From Nitrospirota bacterium (lineage in GTDB: Bacteria; Nitrospirota; Thermodesulfovibrionia; Thermodesulfovibrionales; SM23-35), in the NCBI GenBank assembly GCA_029883145.1, contig JAOUJR010000150.1:1-5031 (forward strand): 5,031 bases of DNA, read 5' to 3'. Every line of letters begins with the position of its first letter. Position 1 is the stretch's first letter. A program made the translations under genes and the position numbers. Shown piece by piece: positions 1 through 5,031 of this stretch. The notes beneath the pieces were generated by a model, which saw nothing but the letters and a program-made list of their open reading frames with translations, did not search any database and was not told the origin of the DNA.

Positions 1-1515
1 TGCACCAACCTTTTTAAGGTCTATCATCGTTGGTTTGACGAATTTCTTATATATATTCGCTCCATCTTGATGTTCGGGCACATTGCTCTTTGCCATCTTA
101 AGTCTCTCCAGAAAGGCATTTTCAAGACCATCATTGAAGAGTTCTTCTGATAGTTGAATAGCCCTGCCTGCATATTGAATAACCTGCACAGTTTCAAGAC
201 CTGAAAGCTCATCAAAAAACCATCCGCAGCTTGTGTACATCAACATGGCATGTCTTTGTATTTCTAATAGCTTAAGGGAAATTATTTTCTCTTCATTGTG
301 AAGATTCCTTGATGCATGCTTTTCAAAGAAATTTTCAAAATTCGTCTCTGAGCGATTAAGTATAACATCAATATAGTCTTCCCTCGCTTTCCAAGGATTT
401 TTCAGATATTCTTTTGACTTATGCTCAAATCTAAAAGCAAGCTGGTCTCTCAACCAGTCAAATGAATCACGTAATGCTGTTCGCCATTCCTGGTTCCATT
501 CGGAATTGCCACCAGAATTACATCCACAATTACTCCTCCATCGTTCGATGCCATGGATACAGCTCCACGAACTGTTATCAATTATTTCAACTTCATACGT
601 TGGTGGATACTTTTCAAGATACTCACCATAATTTGTCAATCTCGCCAAACCATTGGACTCAATATAATTGAGGGCATATGCAAGTGCCATATCTGCAAAT
701 TTATAGTGATGTCCATATGTTTCGCCGTCTGTAGCAATATTAAGAATCTGTGCCCATTGCCTTATTTCAGAAAAACCTGATAATAGGCGGGTTGCGTAGT
801 CCTCTCCTTTTTTCAGCAATTCTTCAAATGCCACTGCATGGGATATTAGCCCGTCATAAAAAAAGATGTTTATTCTTCTGCCCGATGGCAATCTACATAG
901 ATATGCTCTTGTAGGGTCAATCCTCCCTCCACTCACTTCTTTCCACTTCCCGGTACCAATTTTCCTCACCCTGAACGCCTGATGAGGAGCAAGGATTGTA
1001 AACCTTATGTCCTGTTCTGCAAGAATATCCAATGTCTCCAAATCCACTGCTGTCTCCGGAAGCCACATTCCCTCTGCAAGACGCTTGAACCTATATTCGA
1101 AATCCTTTATGCCCCATATTGTCTGGGTGCGCTTATCACGTGAATTAGCAAGGGGCATAATAATATGATTATACACCTGCGAAATTGCATTGCCATGTCC
1201 AGACCTCCACTCTATACTCTGCCTGTCTGCATCAAGAACGGCCTGATAGATTTCAGGCGAGTACGTCTCTAACCATGACAGGAGAGTGGGACCAAAGTTA
1301 AAGCTTATCCTGGCGTAATTGCTGACAATATCTATTATGCGGTCTTCTCCATCCAAAATTCGCGAAGCAGAATTCGGGGCATAACATTCAGCAGCAACCC
1401 TCTCATTCCAATCATGATATGGATGAGCAGAGTCCTGTATCTCTATCGCCTCCAACCAAGGGTTTTCCCTCGGTGGTTGATAAAAGTGTCCGTGAATGCA
1501 GAGGAAACGCTCCAT
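1..1515 (-). CDS. Glycoside hydrolase family 57 protein with DUF3536 region (C-terminus missing at window edge)
   Basis: I translated this frame by hand. It is open for 505 codons from the ATG at 1515 to the left edge, so the C-terminus lies outside. GH57 hallmarks appear in order: the N-terminal His/Gln motif HGHFYQPPRENPW (residues 8-20), GHGNAISQ (106-113), GMWLPETAVD (149-158) with E154 in the position of the catalytic nucleophile, and TDGETYGHH (262-270) with D263 as the likely acid/base. A Trp/Cys-rich segment, SSWSCIHGIERWRSNCGC (315-332), follows and is typical of the DUF3536 subgroup; the helical DUF3536 part starts around residue 340. As I recall, relatives run to about 800 residues, so a third or more is probably missing. 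There is no signal peptide, so it is probably cytoplasmic. GH57 enzymes are retaining alpha-glucan hydrolases, transferases or branching enzymes; for this subgroup the reaction is unproven, so I give no gene name. The ATG directly abuts the treZ stop (TAGATG), suggesting translational coupling. Family assignment is firm, substrate is not. Confidence 0.85.
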   Translation of the reverse strand, partial: MERFLCIHGHFYQPPRENPWLEAIEIQDSAHPYHDWNERVAAECYAPNSASRILDGEDRIIDIVSNYARISFNFGPTLLSWLETYSPEIYQAVLDADRQSIEWRSGHGNAISQVYNHIIMPLANSRDKRTQTIWGIKDFEYRFKRLAEGMWLPETAVDLETLDILAEQDIRFTILAPHQAFRVRKIGTGKWKEVSGGRIDPTRAYLCRLPSGRRINIFFYDGLISHAVAFEELLKKGEDYATRLLSGFSEIRQWAQILNIATDGETYGHHYKFADMALAYALNYIESNGLARLTNYGEYLEKYPPTYEVEIIDNSSWSCIHGIERWRSNCGCNSGGNSEWNQEWRTALRDSFDWLRDQLAFRFEHKSKEYLKNPWKAREDYIDVILNRSETNFENFFEKHASRNLHNEEKIISLKLLEIQRHAMLMYTSCGWFFDELSGLETVQVIQYAGRAIQLSEELFNDGLENAFLERLKMAKSNVPEHQDGANIYKKFVKPTMIDLKKVGA

Positions 1516-3363
1516 CTATTCTACCCCTTTAGACATCCTGTAAAGAACAAAACTGTGAGGAGTGAGACTAATTAAAATTTCAGAACCAAAAGACTCTATC
1601 TTATGTTCTGTCGAACCACCACTTCCACCCCATTCTCTTGAAGAAGAGTCGAGTATCTTATTCCATATTCCTTCAGAAATATTTAATACAGTTTTAACCT
1701 TTTCATTATTAAAGTTATATATACAAAAAACTTCATCATCTCTAAACCATCTCCTTAAAAATAATGTCTTTCCCTCTTCAAAGCCTTTTACTTCCATGGT
1801 CTCATTATTGAGATTACGAAGGGAAGGAATTTCTTTCCTTAACTTTATCAATTTTTTATAAAACTCAAAAAGTATATTATGTTCTCCGTGATGTCTAAGC
1901 TCAATATGTATCTTCGAATTTAAAAAAGTGCTCTCAGCCTGAGGGTCAGGTATCTCTCCTTCCCATTGGAAAGAAGCGAATTCATCTCTCCTGCCCTTTC
2001 TTACAGCCTCGATGAGGTCTTCATCAGAGTGGCTTACAAAATACTGGAATGGTGATTTTTCACCATATTCCTCACCCATGAACAAGAGGGGTATGAATGG
2101 AGAAAGGATTACCACACCTGCAGCAAGTTTGAGCTTTTCCAGGGATTGGGTGGCAGATAGCCTGTTACCAGACAATCTGTTCCCCACCTGATCATGGTTC
2201 TGTGAAAAAACGACAAACTGATGTGCAGGTCTCTTTTTTGAGAAACTGCCATGTTTACGTTTTCTGAAGTTTGAATATTGACCTGAATAGACAAAGCCCT
2301 CTTTGAATGCCTTTTCCATATGCCCTATCGTTCCAAAGTCTTCGAAATATCCATTATTCTCACCTGTGAGCAGGGTATGGAGAGCATGATGGAAATCGTC
2401 ATTCCATTGTGCATCTAACCCATATCCGCCTATCTCAAATGGATTGATAACCCTTACATCATTGAGGTCACTTTCAGGAATGATATAAACTCTTCTCTCT
2501 AACTTCTCAGCCTGTGCGTGCACTACTTCTCCCAGCTCCTGGAGAAAATGCTTTGCACTGAAATCAAAGATGCCATGGATAGCATCAATTCTGAGCGCGT
2601 CAAAATGGTATTCAGTTATCCAGTAAAGTGCATTTTTTATGAAAAATCTTCTCACTTCATCACTGTAAGGGCCATCAAAATTTATTGCATCACCCCACGG
2701 AGTTTTATACCTGTCAGTAAAATATGGTCCGAAATCATTCAGATAATTTCCTTCAGGCCCTAAGTGGTTATAGACCACATCAAGAATAACTGCAAATCCC
2801 TCTTTATGACATGCATTTACTAATGTTTTCAGTTCATAAGGGCCTCCTCCATAGGAATTCTGTGGTGCAAACAGGTATACCCCGTCGTATCCCCAGTTCC
2901 TGCTTCCCGGAAATTGAGCAATAGGCATAAGCTCTATCGCGGTTATCCCAAGTTCCTTTAGATACTTCAGATGTTGTAGTATTGCTTTAAAAGTCCCTTC
3001 TTTTGTGAATGTGCCAACATGTAATTCGTAAATAATAAAATCACCCAGAGGAATTCCTTTCCAGTCATCATCCCACCAGAGAAAATCATAAGGGTCAATT
3101 ACCTGTGAAGGACCATGCACCCCGTCTGGCTGAAATCGAGAAGCAGGATCAGGTCTTTCGATACTATTCTCGAGTTTATAAAGATAGAGGGTTCCCGGGA
3201 AAACATCATCAACTTCGGTAATCCAGTATCCTCTATGATCTTTTTCCATCGGGATTATACGTTCAAGTGGCGATATAAGCTTTACTGCCATATCATTGGA
3301 TAGAGGAGCCCATACGACAAATTCACTTCTCCCGTTTCTCAAATAGTTAGCACCTGTCCTCAT
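1516..3363 (-). CDS. treZ: Malto-oligosyltrehalose trehalohydrolase (TreZ, GH13)
   Basis: This 615-residue enzyme hydrolyses the alpha-1,4 bond next to the terminal trehalose unit of malto-oligosyltrehalose, releasing trehalose and a shorter maltodextrin; it normally follows TreY. An N-terminal beta-sandwich (CBM48/E-set type, about residues 1-95, with FVVWAP at 15-20) precedes a GH13 barrel. The GH13 motifs are complete: DVVYNH (195-200), ALRIDAIH (256-263) with nucleophile D260, IPESDLND (295-302) with acid/base E297, and SQNHDQVGNR (387-396) with D391 as transition-state stabiliser. ESDLND and FMGEEYGEKSPFQYF (428-442) are typical of TreZ rather than of glycogen branching enzyme. A C-terminal beta domain (about 510-615) ends the protein. 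The length is normal for the family, and no signal peptide is seen. The ATG start has AGGA at 3375-3372, 8 bases upstream. It sits 19 bases after treT and its stop touches the GH57 start. No catalytic residue is missing. Confidence 0.9.
   Translation of the reverse strand: MRTGANYLRNGRSEFVVWAPLSNDMAVKLISPLERIIPMEKDHRGYWITEVDDVFPGTLYLYKLENSIERPDPASRFQPDGVHGPSQVIDPYDFLWWDDDWKGIPLGDFIIYELHVGTFTKEGTFKAILQHLKYLKELGITAIELMPIAQFPGSRNWGYDGVYLFAPQNSYGGGPYELKTLVNACHKEGFAVILDVVYNHLGPEGNYLNDFGPYFTDRYKTPWGDAINFDGPYSDEVRRFFIKNALYWITEYHFDALRIDAIHGIFDFSAKHFLQELGEVVHAQAEKLERRVYIIPESDLNDVRVINPFEIGGYGLDAQWNDDFHHALHTLLTGENNGYFEDFGTIGHMEKAFKEGFVYSGQYSNFRKRKHGSFSKKRPAHQFVVFSQNHDQVGNRLSGNRLSATQSLEKLKLAAGVVILSPFIPLLFMGEEYGEKSPFQYFVSHSDEDLIEAVRKGRRDEFASFQWEGEIPDPQAESTFLNSKIHIELRHHGEHNILFEFYKKLIKLRKEIPSLRNLNNETMEVKGFEEGKTLFLRRWFRDDEVFCIYNFNNEKVKTVLNISEGIWNKILDSSSREWGGSGGSTEHKIESFGSEILISLTPHSFVLYRMSKGVE
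1524..1530 (-). promoter_or_regulatory. GH57 gene ribosome binding site AAAGGGG inside the treZ end
   Basis: AAAGGGG lies within the last codons of treZ (Lys-Gly-Val), 8 bases before the GH57 ATG. With the treZ stop touching the ATG, this points to coupled translation and confirms the start at 1515, where the N-terminal HGHFYQPP motif follows after only seven residues. Confidence 0.55.
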
Positions 3364-3371
3364 TATTGCTA

Positions 3372-3375
3372 TCCT
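3372..3375 (-). promoter_or_regulatory. treZ ribosome binding site AGGA
   Basis: AGGA in the 19-base gap after the treT stop, with 8 bases to the treZ ATG. It fixes the treZ start at 3363. Confidence 0.55.
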
Positions 3376-3382
3376 GTTTACA

Positions 3383-4609
3383 TTATTTTATAACAAGTTT
3401 GTAGTTAGTCTCAAAAGAATTGAATAGATCAAGATATTGTTCTAAAAGTCTCGTTAGTAAAAACCTTTTCCTAACACTTTCCTTCGCTTTTTGCCCCATC
3501 GTCTCTCTCAACTTTTTGTTTTTAATAAGTTGTATAATCCATTTTGCAGCCTCTTCGACAGAAGAGACAAGGAATCCGTTAGCTCCACTTTTTATCTGAT
3601 AACGGATCCCTCCAACATTTCCTCCAATAACCGGGGTCCCTTTCCACATAGCTTCGGCCACTGTAAGGCCGAAGCCTTCGCGAATTGACTTTTGCAAGAC
3701 AACTACTGCTTTGGACTGGAGAGCATTTACCAGTGCGGAATCTTGGTAACTAAGAATAATAATGCGCTCTTCCTTGCATTTTATAAGCGACTCATACACC
3801 TCTGCGCCTTCAGGATCATCTGTGGCAACATTTCCAAGAAGAACAAATGTACAGTCCACCTCTCTCCGTGCTAATTTGAATGCTTTGATAGCCCCTTCCG
3901 GGTCTTTCCATCGATCAAAGCGTGAGACCTGTACCACAAGCGGAAGATCAGTCGGAATAGCATAGTGCTTCAGACGTTCATCGATTTCTTTTTCGGTTAA
4001 CTTACGGTTCTTTATCGAGAAAGGATTTATCGCCGGCAGGAAAAACACAAGGGGTGTCTCCAGTTTCTGCTTATATTCTTCGAGAGTAAGAATTACAGCA
4101 TCATATTTCTCCACAAACTGTTTAAAATAGTACCAAAGGTTTCTATTTGGATTAGAAAGGTCTATATGGCAACGCCATATCCAGGGACCTCTCTTCCTGT
4201 AGTGGTTTATCATCGGAAGAGGTTGAGGATCATGGATGACAACAATATCATGTTCTAAATGGTTTCTAATAGCATTCTCATAGATAACGTCTTCATAAAT
4301 TTGCTTCTTCCGTTTTGTAAGGTTAATCTTTCCTCCCTGAAGGGCATTATGCATTTTCTTGGTAATACTGAAGAAATCCGGGGATCCCTGAATTACTCTC
4401 CAACCTGTTTTGATACCTACGCTGTTAAATAAAAGTGTCAGTGAAGATAACACCTCAGCCACACCGCCACCATAGTAAGTAGAATTTACATTTACAATAT
4501 GGAAATCCTTTAATTTTCGGGCCTTTCTCATTATACGTTCTACCGTTTCTTTTCCAATATAGGGCTCATAATCTTCTACAGTGACAATCTTATAATGTTT
4601 TTCTTCCAT
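3383..4609 (-). CDS. treT: Trehalose synthase, nucleotide-sugar dependent (TreT, GT4 glycosyltransferase)
   Basis: This 408-residue protein closely resembles the archaeal and thermophile TreT enzymes (about 410 residues), which reversibly make trehalose from ADP- or UDP-glucose and free glucose. The N-terminal Rossmann domain carries NSTYYGGGVAE (42-52), the glycine loop of GT4 enzymes, followed by HDPQP (126-130) and WRCHIDLS (145-152), both characteristic of TreT. The C-terminal nucleotide-binding domain has VSRFDRWKD (228-236), with R230 and K235 placed to hold the diphosphate, then REGFGLTVAEAMWKGTP (310-326) containing the EX7E pair E311 and E319, then GGNVGG (329-334). It is a soluble cytoplasmic enzyme with no signal peptide or membrane segment. 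The ATG at 4609 has AAGGGA at 4625-4620, 10 bases upstream, and the N-terminal length matches homologues. It lies 25 bases after the small membrane protein gene and 19 before treZ. TreT may work in synthesis or in trehalose breakdown; sequence alone cannot decide, nor does it give the nucleotide preference. Confidence 0.9.
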   Translation of the reverse strand: MEEKHYKIVTVEDYEPYIGKETVERIMRKARKLKDFHIVNVNSTYYGGGVAEVLSSLTLLFNSVGIKTGWRVIQGSPDFFSITKKMHNALQGGKINLTKRKKQIYEDVIYENAIRNHLEHDIVVIHDPQPLPMINHYRKRGPWIWRCHIDLSNPNRNLWYYFKQFVEKYDAVILTLEEYKQKLETPLVFFLPAINPFSIKNRKLTEKEIDERLKHYAIPTDLPLVVQVSRFDRWKDPEGAIKAFKLARREVDCTFVLLGNVATDDPEGAEVYESLIKCKEERIIILSYQDSALVNALQSKAVVVLQKSIREGFGLTVAEAMWKGTPVIGGNVGGIRYQIKSGANGFLVSSVEEAAKWIIQLIKNKKLRETMGQKAKESVRKRFLLTRLLEQYLDLFNSFETNYKLVIK

Positions 4610-4619
4610 AAACTCAAGA

Positions 4620-4625
4620 TCCCTT
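4620..4625 (-). promoter_or_regulatory. treT ribosome binding site AAGGGA
   Basis: This purine-rich site lies in the 25-base gap between the small membrane protein gene and treT, with 10 bases to the ATG. It supports the 4609 start; no other ATG lies in frame within the gap. Confidence 0.5.
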
Positions 4626-4634
4626 TTCTTTATT

Positions 4635-4829
4635 CTACTTTATTTTCCGTTTCACTTTTTTCAGCAACCTCCTTGCCCAGGCAAATTGTGTAGCAAGAAT
4701 TGCCAGACCTACTGGTATCAAAATAAAAGCGGGACCAGGTAAAATTATCATCAAAATGCCGATCAACAGAATGGTAAACCCAATTACTCCAACAACAAGT
4801 CTTTTTGCTCTTCTTAATGCATCAGACAT
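4635..4829 (-). CDS. Small membrane protein of the PGPGW type
   Basis: A 64-residue protein with a basic N-terminus (RRAKR, 6-10), a hydrophobic helix at about 11-30, a tight turn LPGPAF (30-35), a second hydrophobic stretch at about 36-48, then ATQFAWARRLLKK (46-58) and a very basic tail ending KVKRKIK. The pattern of helix, PGPG-like turn, helix and ATxFxWARRLL is that of the putative transmembrane PGPGW family (often about 60-130 residues). Here the turn reads PGPA rather than PGPG. It is probably an inner-membrane hairpin with both charged ends in the cytoplasm. Family function is unknown to me. An in-frame TGA nine bases before the ATG rules out any upstream in-frame start. It is first in the apparent operon, 25 bases ahead of treT, so it is likely co-transcribed with the trehalose genes, but nothing in its sequence ties it to sugar metabolism. 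Confidence 0.7.
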   Translation of the reverse strand: MSDALRRAKRLVVGVIGFTILLIGILMIILPGPAFILIPVGLAILATQFAWARRLLKKVKRKIK

Positions 4830-4842
4830 ATTTATTCAACAT
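4822..4842 (-). other. Possible 6-codon leader mini-ORF overlapping the membrane protein start
   Basis: ATG at 4842-4840 opens a frame reading M-L-N-K-Y-V and stopping at TGA (4824-4822). It overlaps the ATG of the membrane protein gene (4829-4827) in another frame. It has a well-spaced Shine-Dalgarno, whereas the real gene does not, so ribosomes ending here could re-initiate on the gene. This is inference from spacing only; the peptide has no regulatory codon run such as an attenuator would show. Confidence 0.2.
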
Positions 4843-4846
4843 TATA
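4841..4846 (-). promoter_or_regulatory. Candidate -10 box TATAAT
   Basis: A perfect match to the bacterial sigma-70 -10 consensus on the minus strand. No good TTGACA-like -35 lies 16-18 bases upstream (that position reads approximately CAAGGA). If used, transcription would begin around 4835-4833, only about 4-6 bases before the ATG at 4829, giving a nearly leaderless transcript. Such hexamers arise easily by chance in AT-rich DNA, so this is a weak call. Confidence 0.25.
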
Positions 4847-4850
4847 AAGC

Positions 4851-4858
4851 TTCCTCTC
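4851..4858 (-). promoter_or_regulatory. Shine-Dalgarno-like GAGAGGAA
   Basis: The best ribosome-binding sequence upstream of the first gene. It ends 21 bases before the ATG at 4829, which is too far for normal initiation. It sits 8 bases before a different ATG at 4842-4840, which opens a six-codon frame overlapping the gene start. It may therefore serve that mini-ORF, feed the gene by re-initiation, or be chance. Confidence 0.35.
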
Positions 4859-4992
4859 TTTCATCCTTGGCTCCATGGTTAACAGGATCTTTGTTTAATA
4901 AAAACGATCACCCTTTAATCTTCCTGGGAAAATAATATCAAAAGCGAGCGTTTTTAAATAAAAATTACCTGTAGAAATCCATATCTTAAAAC

Positions 4993-5011
4993 TTAGCAAG
5001 AGAAATGCTAA
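4993..5011. repeat. Small inverted repeat TTAGCA-N7-TGCTAA
   Basis: Two perfect 6-base arms separated by 7 bases. It could be a binding site for a dimeric regulator about 165 bases upstream of the first gene, or a weak hairpin ending a gene to the right of the window: on the minus strand it is followed by a short GTTTTAAG. The stem is AT-rich and short, so chance is quite possible. Confidence 0.25.
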
Positions 5012-5031
5012 AGATTAACTCATTTATATTG

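Larger units (their letters stand above)
4830..5031. other. Upstream non-coding region of the operon
   Basis: This AT-rich stretch precedes the first gene of the operon. I find no substantial ORF on either strand; the longest minus-strand reading near the gene is a 14-codon ATG frame from 4876 ending at a TAA at 4834-4832. It should contain the operon promoter, a strong Shine-Dalgarno and a small inverted repeat, listed separately. I see no convincing riboswitch or strong intrinsic terminator. The neighbouring gene to the right is outside the window, so its orientation is unknown. Confidence 0.6.

Noticed and set aside
24..215. Minus-strand 63-codon frame near the left edge
   Set aside because: It is out of frame with the GH57 gene, whose own frame stays open through the whole stretch; it is neither a separate gene nor evidence of a frameshift.
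462..780. Two overlapping plus-strand open frames of 69 and 75 codons
   Set aside because: They lie antisense to the GH57 coding sequence, overlap each other, have Cys/His/Ile-rich compositions without domain features, and the minus strand shows clear conserved motifs here.
1562..1861. Plus-strand open frame of 99 codons
   Set aside because: It is antisense to the C-terminal domain of treZ and its translation has no recognisable family features; an opposite-strand shadow is the simpler explanation.
2109..2294. Minus-strand 61-codon frame inside treZ
   Set aside because: It is an alternative frame within the segment that encodes the well-conserved SQNHDQVGNR motif, with no plausible product.
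1516..3363. Possible glycogen branching enzyme (GlgB) rather than TreZ
   Set aside because: The ESDLND acid/base motif, the GEEYGEKSPFQYF segment and the 615-residue length fit TreZ better.
3491..3965. Plus-strand open frames of 60-67 codons opposite treT
   Set aside because: They are antisense to the conserved nucleotide-binding domain of treT and show no domain signs.
4947..4965. Possible hairpin around the GC-rich core AGCGAGCG flanked by A and T runs
   Set aside because: The A and T runs pair but the core GCGAGCG is not self-complementary, so no convincing terminator stem forms.

Overview
The window looks like chromosomal DNA of a bacterium with an AT-rich genome. Genes are tightly packed and have recognisable Shine-Dalgarno sequences. 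The protein families (TreT, TreZ, GH57-DUF3536, PGPGW) would fit a Nitrospirota- or Desulfobacterota-like anaerobe, possibly thermophilic. That placement is a low-confidence impression from family resemblance, not a measurement. I see no mobile elements, CRISPR arrays, tRNA or rRNA genes.

All four genes lie on the minus strand and read right to left. In transcription order they are: (1) a 64-residue PGPGW-type membrane protein, 4829-4635; (2) a GT4-family trehalose synthase (TreT), 4609-3383; (3) a malto-oligosyltrehalose trehalohydrolase (TreZ), 3363-1516; (4) a GH57 glycosidase with the start of a DUF3536 region, from 1515 to beyond the left edge. The gaps are 25, 19 and 0 bases, and I see no terminator between genes, so they very likely form one operon. 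The 202 bases right of position 4829 are the only non-coding stretch. They hold a perfect TATAAT, a strong Shine-Dalgarno, a possible 6-codon mini-ORF and a small inverted repeat.

The theme is alpha-glucan and trehalose metabolism. TreZ releases trehalose from malto-oligosyltrehalose, which TreY makes from glycogen or maltodextrin. TreT joins a nucleotide-sugar glucose to free glucose to make trehalose, reversibly. The GH57-DUF3536 protein probably acts on alpha-glucan, but its exact reaction is not known. Two independent trehalose routes therefore appear to be co-transcribed. TreY is not in the window and would be expected downstream or elsewhere. I found no clearly new system; the main points of interest are the pairing of TreT with TreZ, the uncharacterised GH57 enzyme coupled to treZ, and the small membrane protein with an unusual leader at the head of the operon.
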